Shown here: in pieces, positions 1 to 12,000 of the stretch
How positions within the stretch are numbered: position 1 is the first letter of the stretch
How the letters are laid out: the number at the start of each line of letters is the position of its first letter
From: Pocillopora verrucosa
Taxonomy: Eukaryota; Cnidaria; Anthozoa; Scleractinia; Pocilloporidae
Direction: 5' to 3'
Assembly: GCF_036669915.1 (NCBI RefSeq)
Contig: NC_089314.1
Span: 29,557,592-29,621,591 of the forward strand
DNA length: 64,000 nt
The notes under the pieces: model-generated
Told to the model about the DNA's origin: nothing
The model's input: only the letters and a program-made list of their open reading frames with translations
The model's database searches: none
Translations under genes and position numbers: made by a program

Positions 1-3000
1 AACCCCTTCACCTGTAATCAAATCAGCAACAGTCTGAATCACATTGCACTGAGAATTGAATGACAAACGAAACTAAAGTTGCACAAAATTTAGGACAAAT
101 TCACTCTTGGTTAAATTCTGTTAAATTTTCTTTTTAAAGATCACATAAGTTCAGTACCTTTTTTCCATTCAAGAAGTTTCCAATTGCAAGGAGAGTGGCC
201 AATATATGTTTGAAGGTGTCGTTGTTATGCAGTTCTTGTACAGACTCCTTTAAATCCATTAGAGGCTCCGCTACCTCCTGAAAATCAATCAAACACCGTA
301 CTTTAGTCTGACTTGAATTATCACCAAGCATTGAGTGAGGTGAAAAAAATCTCCTTGGTTTCGGTCGTAAAGATTTCTCACCCTTTCTAGCTGATCATAG
401 TCAAGCTTAAAGGCCCACAGATGCAAACGCGGCGCCAGTTCGTTAATGGAGGACATTGTTAGCAGGAACTGCTCAGCTGTCCCCAAAGGCACGTCTGGGT
501 TTGACATATGAGCCTCCTGTATCTTGGTTTTCTCTTCCGCCGTTGGTTGTAACTGGAGCAATTTCTACAGAAAGAAAATAACACTTCATCAGTGAAACCA
601 ACTAGCCCCGGTTGTTCGAAGGTCAGATAACGCTATCCAAAGGATTAATCTCCATGCGGTGGACAACGCTATACGTTTTGTTATCACTTATCCGCGGGAT
701 AGCGATTTATCCGTTGAATAGCTCTATCCGGCCGTTATACAACTGGACCTTGGACATCATAAAACACTGAGAAAAACAAATAAGAACGACTTACTAATCG
801 TTTTGAGGGTTCTTACCTATTCAAAAAAATGCGTAGTGGAGAATTTGAAAAGAACAAAGAAACTGTCCATAGAGAGAGACTCAACTGTAATTTTGAAGAA
901 GCTCGTTCGATTCGAATTTTCTTGCATCTGTCAAGCATTGTCAGGTCGATTGACTGGGTCTGAAAGAGCCCCTTTATCATCTTTTATTACATCCAGTAAG
1001 CGTAGTGTGAAAATTTGCGGTTACACTGACAGAACTGCTTGATACCTTAACAGCTGCTCTGAAATTGAAACGGTCGTCTTGTTTTCATTGCGAATAGAAA
1101 AGTATTCAGCCTAGGAATAAATTTGAAATTTCACAGACATAGTACTTCACCTACAACAAAATGGTGTACTTCACGATAGCTTCTCATGCAAGGTAAATTA
1201 ACAGATAGCGTTGCATGATCGTAATAATACTTACATCAATCCCCTCCCTATCGATTACGGCACTGTCCATCGCCAGAATAGCTTGCTTCAAAGCTCTGAT
1301 GGGTGGTAACTTGGTCAAACCAATGTTAATCGCTTGAGATCGCTTCATTTCCAGAACAACTATTTCCTTCTTTTTGTCTTTATCTTCACCCTCGCCTTTC
1401 TACAAGGAAAATAAGAAACCTCGATAAAAGGCAGATGTATTTGGGGTTTAGCACATTTCCGATCTAGAACTTCCTTCAACTCTAAATGAAAGGAAAAGCT
1501 ATCACAGTATTTAAATTCTGAAGCTGAATTTTACGCAACACGACAGCAACATACACAGCGTTTTTAAAAAGGAAGGCTCTGTACCCCTGACCTTTTCGTC
1601 CTACCATTTGTAAATACGATCACCTCTTTGTTTCACACGCTCGTTTATTTGACCACCCTTAATAACCACCCAATTTTCCAGGTCAATTAGTGGTCAAAGT
1701 AAAGGGGTCCTACCATACTTTTTTTTGCGGGTAATTATTTATTAAGAGGAAATCTACGCTAGTGGGAGAACGAAGTAAACAAAACTTACTTTCGAATATT
1801 GTAATAGTTATGACAGTTCCTCACCTTTACTTTAGCAGTCGTTTTGTTCTCAAACAAGTGTTCCAGTTTTTTGGTATCAACATCCACAGAATCAATACTT
1901 CCCCAAATTGTCTTGTTTACACCGTTTATAAGGGGTGAATTCTTAACCTCTTGCCAAAATAAACGAACCAATTTTTTCTTCGGATTAGCATCATTCACAA
2001 CGGGTGCCTTGGGTAGTCCCGGGGGAGGTGGAGGGGGAGCAGCACCACCAGGAGGTGGTGGAGGGGGCGGGGGGCCACCAGGGAAAGGGGGTGGGGGAAC
2101 AGGAATCCCAAACATGGGAACTCCTCGATGAGGATGGGCATCTGTTTCATCTGCTTGGGAAGACGTACTGTCCAGAAGTTCATCTTCATCATTCTCTAAT
2201 TCAGTGAAGTTGAATTCGTTTACAATGAGTTTCCTTTTTAGTATGATCATTTTCTCCCATTCCAGTTCCTTTTGTATAGCGGCTTCTTCAGCGGCTTTCC
2301 TAGCAGCTTCTTCCTCCTGTCTTTTTCGCTCTTCCTCTTGTTTCTTCCTTAGTTCTTCCTGTTTTCTAGCCTCTTCCTCCGCAGCCGGATCAGGTTTGTC
2401 AACAGTTGGCTGTTTTGTAAGCCCAGACTTTGCTTTCTCCACGAGTCCTTCAAAGTTTCCCTCCGGAGGACTAGAGGGTGTCTCATTTTCCTCGTCAACC
2501 TCAATACAACCACTCAATCTCTTCACAGCCTCAGTTACTAAATTATCAACTGCAAGTAACTCTGTTGGCCTCTGCCCGGCTTCATCGTTGCCTCCGGACG
2601 ACATCAGCTGCTGTTTCCTTTCCTGAACTGAATCCCCTCCTGGAGATAAAGTACCATCCATGCTTTTCCTATCGGCATCATCAATGGACTTTTGTCCGTA
2701 TAACATCGATAACATCATCTTCTTGTTGGGGAATCCTGGAAATCCTTCACAAACACTCGATCGCTTCTCCGGATCTACAACACTGGGCCGCCTACCATCA
2801 TTTGTAGAACTACTTGTGCTAGTTCGTCTGTTGATATGATCTTCCGAAGACGTTACAGTTTCTGTATGTTCATTATTGTTAAGCAAATCGTCCGTACTAG
2901 AACCAAGTTTATCGTCAGTGTCCTCACTTTCATCACTAGTTCTTTGATCCGAAGATCCATTATTATCTACGTTGTTCGTCAAAGATTCCCTACTGCTGTC

Positions 3001-6000
3001 TCTCTTTACATCAGGAGTCTTTTTCTTACTCACTACCGAAACGTTTAAGTCCTTTCTATACGGAGATTTTTCCTCTTTGTGCTCCGAGAAATCTTTCCTG
3101 TGACTTGACGCCTCAGCCTTTGGTTGCCTTCCGAGATCTTCATGCGCCCGCATAGTTTCTTCTCGATGCCCCATTGATTTATAACTTGGTTTCTCTAAGA
3201 AGCAAAAATAAACGAATAAAATTAAAAAAATCGTTAAAGTAGCCTTAAGATTTAAATTTTTCTTTCCTAATGATCGCACAAAATTTTGATTAATTTTTTA
3301 AGAGGGGAATCTTTCGTGCTCAACCTAAAGCAACGCTGGCAACTGCGACGGCAATTAAAAAAGTAAAAATAGTACATGCGATATGATTTGAATGAAAACA
3401 CCGATAGCATATCAAGTGACAACAGTCACTTGACTATTGACTGATCAGCTTACCATATCAACACTGTTCAAAATAAAATTCTCGCTCTCCTTACTTCTTT
3501 TTCTTTGCAACAAAAAGTCGTGGATAGAGATGGTGCAATTGCTAGAGTTGGTAGAGCACTGCACCGGTATCGCAAAGGTTAAGGGGTCCAATCCCGTACA
3601 GCCCTGAATTTTTTTTTAGGCCTTATTTTCATTGCTGCTCAAGTAGTGTTCATTACTGCGAAGATCGCTTTCATATTCACGTCTTTATCCGCAGTTCAAA
3701 TATATGACTTTCGTATATTCACAGTCGTTTAGAACAACCATAATTGCAACAGGTTAACTACAGGTGACTTTTTCGTGCTTTACACTTTAAAAATTCAACG
3801 ATCTCCATTAAACACACATTTACCTTCTATTTGTGGCTCCTCAAACTTGAATCTTCTCCGGCTAAGCGTTGGTGAGTTTCTGGGGGAAGGGCGTGGTGAT
3901 GATCGAGGAGATGAACGAGGTGACCGTGGCCTGTCGCTAGGTGGTGAAGACACCTCCAAATGATTCCTGTCATTTGCGCTGTTCTTGCTGTCAGATCGCT
4001 GTCTGCCTCTGTCATTCCTACTAGATATGGACGTCTCTGGTTCTGGTTCAGCTATCCCCAAGGCAGCCCGTCTAGCGGCGCGGCGCTGCCTACAAGACAA
4101 CACCAATCAAGTAAAGCAAACTCTAAATAGATTAACAAAGTCGTTTCCAACAAAATAAAGAGAAAAAGAATAACGGGCTGTTCAATTCACCACATTCTGC
4201 TTTGTTCAACAAAATCCATTATTGGATGGCATACTAGAGTAATGCCGCTTAACAGGTCCGTTTGGACAAAAAATTTTCTTTGAGTTAAAACTAGTTTTGT
4301 AGAAATCATCTTAACGGTTTATGAACGTATATTCCACGACCATTACTCAATTTTTCTTCAGTTCTTATTTCACCCTATGTATAGAGGGTCAGGGGTAATA
4401 TCACACCATAATAACGGGTTGATTGCAACCTCAGTGGGAGTTACAATTAATCTGTGCCACGCAGATATTCAGCATGGAGCGCTTGCCATAAATTTTCCTT
4501 TCTTGTTGGAAAACATAGCAATATTACTCCACCAGAAGTACAGGAAAAGGAGTAAAAACTAGTTCTAAACTATACCCACATTAATTTGATTCTGGTACTA
4601 GGATCTTTACTTCCAAAATTTCTTTCCATCATCTCCATCACCGACTCTCACTTAGTACGGGATGCATTTTTGGAATTCTGAAATTTTGAAAGTCTGGTGC
4701 TAGTCGCATTAAGAACAACCTATATTTCTTAGGCTGATTGCCAACGATTTGTGTTTAACGTACTTTCTTTCTAAACGATTTTTAGTTTTCTCGTCCAATT
4801 CTGACTCTGTTGACGATGATGGTGTTGTGCTTGCTGAAGTCTTAACAGGCAAAGTAGGGGGCTCCACTTTCACAGCGGTACCCACATTAGGAGCACTGGC
4901 CACCTTATGCATTGAGCCCTCCCTGATTTTGGCTCTTGGAGGGACAAGGAGGTTGTCCTTTGTGATGGATGATACGTCAATTTGGCTGACTGAATTATGT
5001 CGTCGACTCCGTCTTCTGTCACCTAAAAAGTTTAAAACATCGACTTAATCAACACTCACTGGTACATTCAACCCTCATTGACCAAAATGAATATCACAAG
5101 AACAATTTGCTCCACTTAAAACATGGACGATATTACGCCATACCTGTAGCATACGATGTCGTCCTTTTTCTTTGTCTACAGAGAGAAAATTTCTGTGCAT
5201 GAAACGGACGAATACAAAAAAACCCTCGCCTCGTGCAATGAAGCAGACAGTTACATAGTTCAGAAGGTAAAATTCTAAAGAAACTGTGCTACTGTGTCGG
5301 TGGGAGAGTATGACAGGGTAATTTAGTATTATGAACTGAGTTGAAACGTAAATTGGCTACCGTAAAGAGTATCTAAGCTGACTTTTCGAGCGTTAGCCCT
5401 TCGTCGGAGCGAAGGGGCTTCCCATTACAGCATTTTGACGAAGGGCAAACGCTCAAACGTCAGCTTTGATACTCTTCACGGTGGCCAATTTACGTTATCA
5501 ACTAAGTTGATAATACTAAATTACACAGTTCAACTGCATCAGCGACTCAGTTTAGAATAACTTCTACAAACCAAGAAAACTTAGTAAGATTAAAACACCT
5601 GCCCTACCTTATTGATGGAGAAGTTCCAAACGCTGGGAATTCTTCATCACCATCCTCAATTCTGAGTGCCGTCTAAAATTGATTGGAAAAGATTCTGAGA
5701 TCGCTTTACTTACACAGGACACATGGCTGCTAAGCTAGAATAAAATTTCCAATTACAGAAACAGAAAAAATCGCAGTCAGTGCACAAGTGTATATCCACA
5801 GAGCAAGAAAAACATTATGTGTCTTGTTAGTAGGTAAATGTTAGGAAATAATGATTAAAACATGTTTTGCAGGAGTAAAATCAATTGAAACTTATTTACC
5901 TCATAAATATTAAACTGTTCCATCAAGTCAATATTTGTTCCATTGCGTTTTTGATGTATCTAAAATAGTACACAGGAATTCACATCAGCATGAAAGTACT

Positions 6001-9000
6001 TTTCTTGTAAAAGAACCGCTACATACATTATCATAGGAACATGAATTTAATCCTGATGGCCAAATACTCCAAGAACCTTAAAGCTGAGAGTTTACCCTTC
6101 ACACCCTAACATCAGTATGCATATTCTCCATACTGTTCTCCTTACATTTCCAAAGAGGCTGACAAGGAGAATTTGTATAGCAATCAAGAACTGCTTTGGT
6201 AGGTGATCACCTCCTCTATTCTCACGACCTTCATGAATGATTCAGGGGGGATATGGTGAGGAGAAAATAAGATGCTTGGCACTCTTAGGAGCTAAAAGGT
6301 TAAGAGGGAAAAAAACACCCCTGAGAAAAGCTGCCCTTAGAAAATTAAGGTTAAGGAAAAGTACTGAGATAACAAAAGACTGGTGTTTGCTTATAATACA
6401 ACATTACAATGAAAGGAATGCCTTTTTTTCTACCTTGCACCTTATAGTTTCCAGTTTAGGGTATTTTCATAGTTTCTCCACATGCCAAATCTGTTCTTAA
6501 AATTGTTCTCTAATTGCCACTCTCTTGCTTAAAGTTTTACACTATCTAGGGATCATATTAGTATCTTTAAATTTATTTTTAATGTACACATCAAATGCTT
6601 TGGTCCAAAACATCATGATGTCATGATTTGGAAAAAAATATACACCCCCCTGTTCACTGCTCCAAGAAGCAGCCCCTATATGCTTAAAGTTGAAATAAAC
6701 ATTTGTATATGAATGGGTTTTACCTTTATTATCTGTTCCATTCCTTGTTCTTCTAGTGCATCAGTTATATCATAAAACCCATCTTGAGTTGGTGTTGCAT
6801 ACAAAACCTTGAAAAACATCACCAGATCAAAAAACATAAGACAGCTGCAACCCTTACAGTTCATGCATAATGTTCACTTCATGTTGCCATAGGTTAGCAA
6901 CAGATCACAGAGGATGTCAAAATGTGGTTAGAACAAAAAAGTGGTGCACTAGGTATTCGTTTTATATAATAAAAGAGCAAAATGTTATTAATAGTGATGT
7001 CATCCATGTGTCTGTCCACCAATGGATTATCACAAAACCCAATCAAAAGGCTTGTATAATTCAGCTTCTTATATACTTTTTGGCAAATTATTTAAGTCTA
7101 ACAGGAGAGTATTCTAATGAAGGAAAGAGCTGCAAAGTAGTTCATTCACTGGATAAATCTCCATATAAGACTCAGTAAAACTTATGAAATATCTACAGTA
7201 TAGTGTATTTAACAAACAGATTTCATGTTACCTTACATTTGTTTAATAACAGATCACAGATGACGTCAAAATGTAGTGAGAATAGTAAAGTGGTACACAA
7301 GGCGCTGATGATCGTACTAGATTTTTAAAATCTTTTGTGATCTATTATTGAACAGATGGCAGTAACACATAGAGTCTATCTCTGTACTAAAGAAGCAAAA
7401 TGTTATTTATCAAATAGCTGCATATTTCAGTTTATCATTTACAGTAATATCAACATAACTAACAACTGGAAATTGACTGAAATCTGAAACCCTAAACTGT
7501 CTGGGTATGGTAGTTGTGAGATCTAAAACTATGAGGCATATTCTGAAATTTTTGTGGTAAAAATATCATACATACAATCAAAACTTGCTGAAAGATTTAA
7601 AAATTATTTTTAACAAGAATGAAAACCTCTGAATTTGAGGTTTGATTTCACCATGTAATGAGCAAGGACAGACAAAGCCAGAGGGCTTTAACTTGCCCAA
7701 GTCCTTGAAAAAAGCCCAAAGTCTTTTTTCTCTGGGCATCTCCTTTCAATGTCCTCAACACAAGTCATTCACTCATAGCAAAGGAAGCTGACTGCTGGAA
7801 GTTTCAGGAGCATACAAGGTGAACTGTTTTGGGATTTTCAGTCCATAATAAGAACAATACAGAAGCTACTTAAAAGTACAGCTACACATTTAAATATATA
7901 CCTTATTAATAAGTGTCATGGCATAGATTAGAACCTCTTCATCTCCTTGGGTTTCTTTATCTGTCATAATTCCTAGGATTTCAGCCCATTCTCTGACACC
8001 TTTGAAAAGTAAAAACATAGAGTTAACACTCTGAAATCAACTGCTGCTTAGGTTAATAGACATTAGGGTGATTAAGCAAGATGACTGGAACATCAGTTGA
8101 TGTTGGTACACGCAGAAAAATACCCCTAAGAAACTGGGTCAAGGTAAGTGACTTAGTCAAAACATAGTTCGCAGATTTAAACTTAACTTTAATGTTTCCA
8201 CGGCAACTATGTATTAGTGGACTAAATATAAATACAGCATATCTACAGAAGCATTAGTTGAGCTAACAAAGTATGACTCGAATTTAAGATGACTGTCCCC
8301 CTAACAAATTGATCCCAAATCCTTGATGCTTCAAAAATTTGAGTATAGAGGCTTGAGATGTTTGAGGTCTTTTGAGAAATTATTATTGCTGTGTAAAGAA
8401 AATCTGGCTTAAGTTGAATCACTGAAAACAGTAATTTGTATTTTGAGTGGCTTATGTACATAAAAGAAGTAATGTGTCCAACACTCTCACTGGTGTGATC
8501 ATTCTTTTTTAGAGGATTGAATTGTTTCCTCCAAATATTCTTTGAGTGCCAATGCATTCCTCAAAACTTAATTCTTGATTCTTTAAAAAAAAAAAAAACA
8601 AAAATTGAAATTCTCTCCTCAGTTCTCGCAACTTGTGACAGTTAAGGATTGAGTTTTGAGTTGAGACTGACAAATTTCATATAGGTGGTACTGCATAGAG
8701 TGCAAAATATAATCATGTAAAATACTAACAATGGTATGACTTCTTTTGCAGTGTATCAGTTGCTGGAACATGCAGTTCAAATGCCTGACAATGAATACAA
8801 AATTCCACATTTTGCCACTAGAGCAAATTTGAAAATTACTGGATAAAATGGTAACAGTAACTGCAAATAACACAGTGCCAAATCATGTTACCATTTCCCC
8901 TTGAACAGGAGTAGGCTCAGTGTATTTCATGTAATGCATTGGGAGGGAAAGCAACTGGGCCAATTTGACCAGAAACAAAACTTGTTTGAGGTGGTTCCTC

Positions 9001-12000
9001 AGCATTGCACTGCACATCCTGTGCTACCATTAAAAACCTTGTAATCAAGTGAATTAACCATTCACTTCCAGGATAATGGTTTGATATACAATATAAGAAT
9101 CTCTTTCTAGGAAGTTTTCAAGCTGACAAGTGATGAAATGAAAAAAAAAATTATACCTAATAAAACACCAAATTTTCAAGGATAAACATACAAGAAATGT
9201 ATGGCATACAGATGGAGAAATTGATATTGAGATCAGGGGGTGAATTTAAAGCCAAAATTAAAGGTACCATTTCACTTCAAATTTAAAGTAAACCTATAAA
9301 GAGCTGTCAGTAGTCTTGTAAATTAATCACTGTATATTTCTAAACAAAGTTTCAGGAGTCCACAGATTGTTCACACAGAACAGTAACATGCAAGCAGCAT
9401 TGTGCTTTGACAAAGCCCCTACTCCCTTACATGACCACAGTTTGTCTACAGAAGACTTATGCATGTACCTTAATTTGTCTGATAGCTTGCAAGAACTCTG
9501 TACCCACAATCCTGACAAATTTAAAACCTTTGGGAACTGTAGGGGTCTTTTTTTCCAGAACACCATTATACCAGTACCTTTTAAATGTTTACAAAAATCT
9601 TTACCTTGATTGCTATCTACAGCTTGGATCCCTTCATACAACACTCTTGAGTTAGATTCTGTATACTCCACAAACACAAGAAGAAGTTTAAGTGCAGTTT
9701 TTCCCACAAGACGGAACTACAACAAAAAAGACACAAGTATGCTAAATATACAAATGAGTAAAGGGGGTAAGTTTATTAAGCAACTGCAGTGCTACATCTG
9801 TGTGGGTATATATGGGTATAAGAAGATAATTTTGGTTTTATCATCTGAGTTGATAATGTAAATTGGCCATCATAAAAACTTTCAAAGCTGATGTTTTGAG
9901 CATTAGCCCTTAATTGTCAGGGCTTAGAGACTCTTTCAAGTGGCCAATTTACAATATCAACTCAGTTGATAAAACCAAAATTACTATGCTAAATATACAA
10001 TTTCAATCTTTTGAATAAAGATGTATCATGGAAAACTTTTCAAAAGTCAACAGTAAGTTCTACTAATACATTTCACCTTGTGGGGTTAGCCCTCAACATT
10101 GCCATGGCAAAACAAATCTCCCTTGCAGTGTTACTTATTTCCTCTGTTAACCAAGACCACAATTGCCCACCTTTTTCTGAATATCTTAATAACACCCAAT
10201 AATACAGCTTACCCTAGAGGCAGTGAGAGAGTAAAGCCATTGTATAGTGTCACTGTGATTAATAACACCATTCATTCCATCCACATACAACATTATCTGA
10301 CCAATTGCTATCAACAAAAAGGTAATCAAAGTTAATACTAATTAAAACCATCTTGAACTCCCAAGGGTACCAGGGAGCTGCTTCCAGAAGACAATACACA
10401 TTGACTTACAATATAGAGGAAACAAAGCAATATCTCACACTGCATCACTAAAACCAACTATTATGAGTAATACACTCATGCTAAAAATCATTCATCTGTA
10501 TGGCTGACTCAAAACCAGTATAAAATTACCATTAAAAATTTGTGCAATATTTCATGATATTACTTTGAAAAGTGAATTATAGACCATAAAATCAACTACA
10601 TGTATATGGCATTACAAATTATCATACCATAAACTGATAAGGAATTAATATTTTCCTGAACTTCACTTCCTGCACTATGCTAAGTTGCAACACCAGTGTG
10701 ACAATCCCCTGTATTCAAATCTCTAAGCTCCTATAGCCTTAAAAGAATTGTTTGACAAGTGCTACACAACCCTAATATAAACTAAATAGGACCAATAGGT
10801 ATGCATTTAAATGACAACATTTGAAATTGCCAGTTATCATTGTGTATTTTTCAAGAAGGCTCTCTTTAGTCTGCATGTTGTAACAGTCTCATCAGCACAT
10901 TCTCAGAGGATTGCTACAAGATAAATTTTTAATTGATTTTCTTAAAAATTGTTCAAACCTCTAAGGATGTAGTTCTGATAGTTTTGATCAGCATCTTGTC
11001 CAACTGATATCAGTGCACTTAATCCATCAGAGTTGACAAACTCATGCACTAAATCCTTATCATCCTGTCAAGTAAACACAATGTTAATGTACAACTCATA
11101 AAACTTAACATTGAATATAACTTATTTCTAATGCTGTGATAGGCTATAGAAAAATAGAACTCAAAACACTAGTTGTGGCCAAGCAAAGGTTATTTATCTA
11201 TTACAAAAAAAAGAGATAATTATTACAATGTTCCACCTCTCTTATTACCTGAAAAATTTGCTTCAATGAAAACAAAGCTCTCCTGAGCTCTCTTCCTGAT
11301 GCAGCAAGTAGTTTAGCTGTAAACAAAGAAAACCAATAATTTAAAAGTAAACCTGAACAGAAGAATTCACACTCATCAAAGTAAAATACCTATAATTAGC
11401 AAAAACAATTTGTTAAGGAACAAAATTTGCAATATTAGCTGAACTTAAAGGAAGTCAAGCTGTAACTCTTTTAAATTTCTATTCTTGTGGTTGATTCCAA
11501 AAGTAGTAAACCTTTGCTCCACAATCAATGTATTTATGACCAAGTAGCCATAAAACACTAATCCTGGCAGCAAGCATTGCTCTCAAAAGAATATATCAAA
11601 AGACTTAAGAAGCATTACTCTGTGGTATTGGATTATTCTTTTCAAAGTGATCTACCACCCTGTGTTTTTGTACATTACATCATACTGTGCAAAGCATGTT
11701 ATCCTAGGCTAAAATCCCAGAGTGACCTCATGCAAAGAAACCCCAGTTCTATGCAAATAGTAGGTTGGACTATGTGAAGAGCAGGAATAATTGTATTAGC
11801 TCTAAAATACAGAGCAAAAAAACCATGACATCTTGTAGAATTTAGACATTACGTGATTGTGACAGTTAAAATGTTATTAGCCATTTGAAGATCAGCTGGC
11901 AATTCTTTGTCATATAGTGTTCTTTAGAAGCCTTTTCACCATAATAATGCTGAATTTAACATATCTATTCAACTGGAAAATATTTTAACAACCAAAAAAA

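Noticed and set aside
1844..2626. Plus-strand frames rich in Gly, Ser and Ala
   Set aside because: They are the antisense of the formin FH1 and coiled-coil exon, whose minus-strand frame matches the FHOD family.
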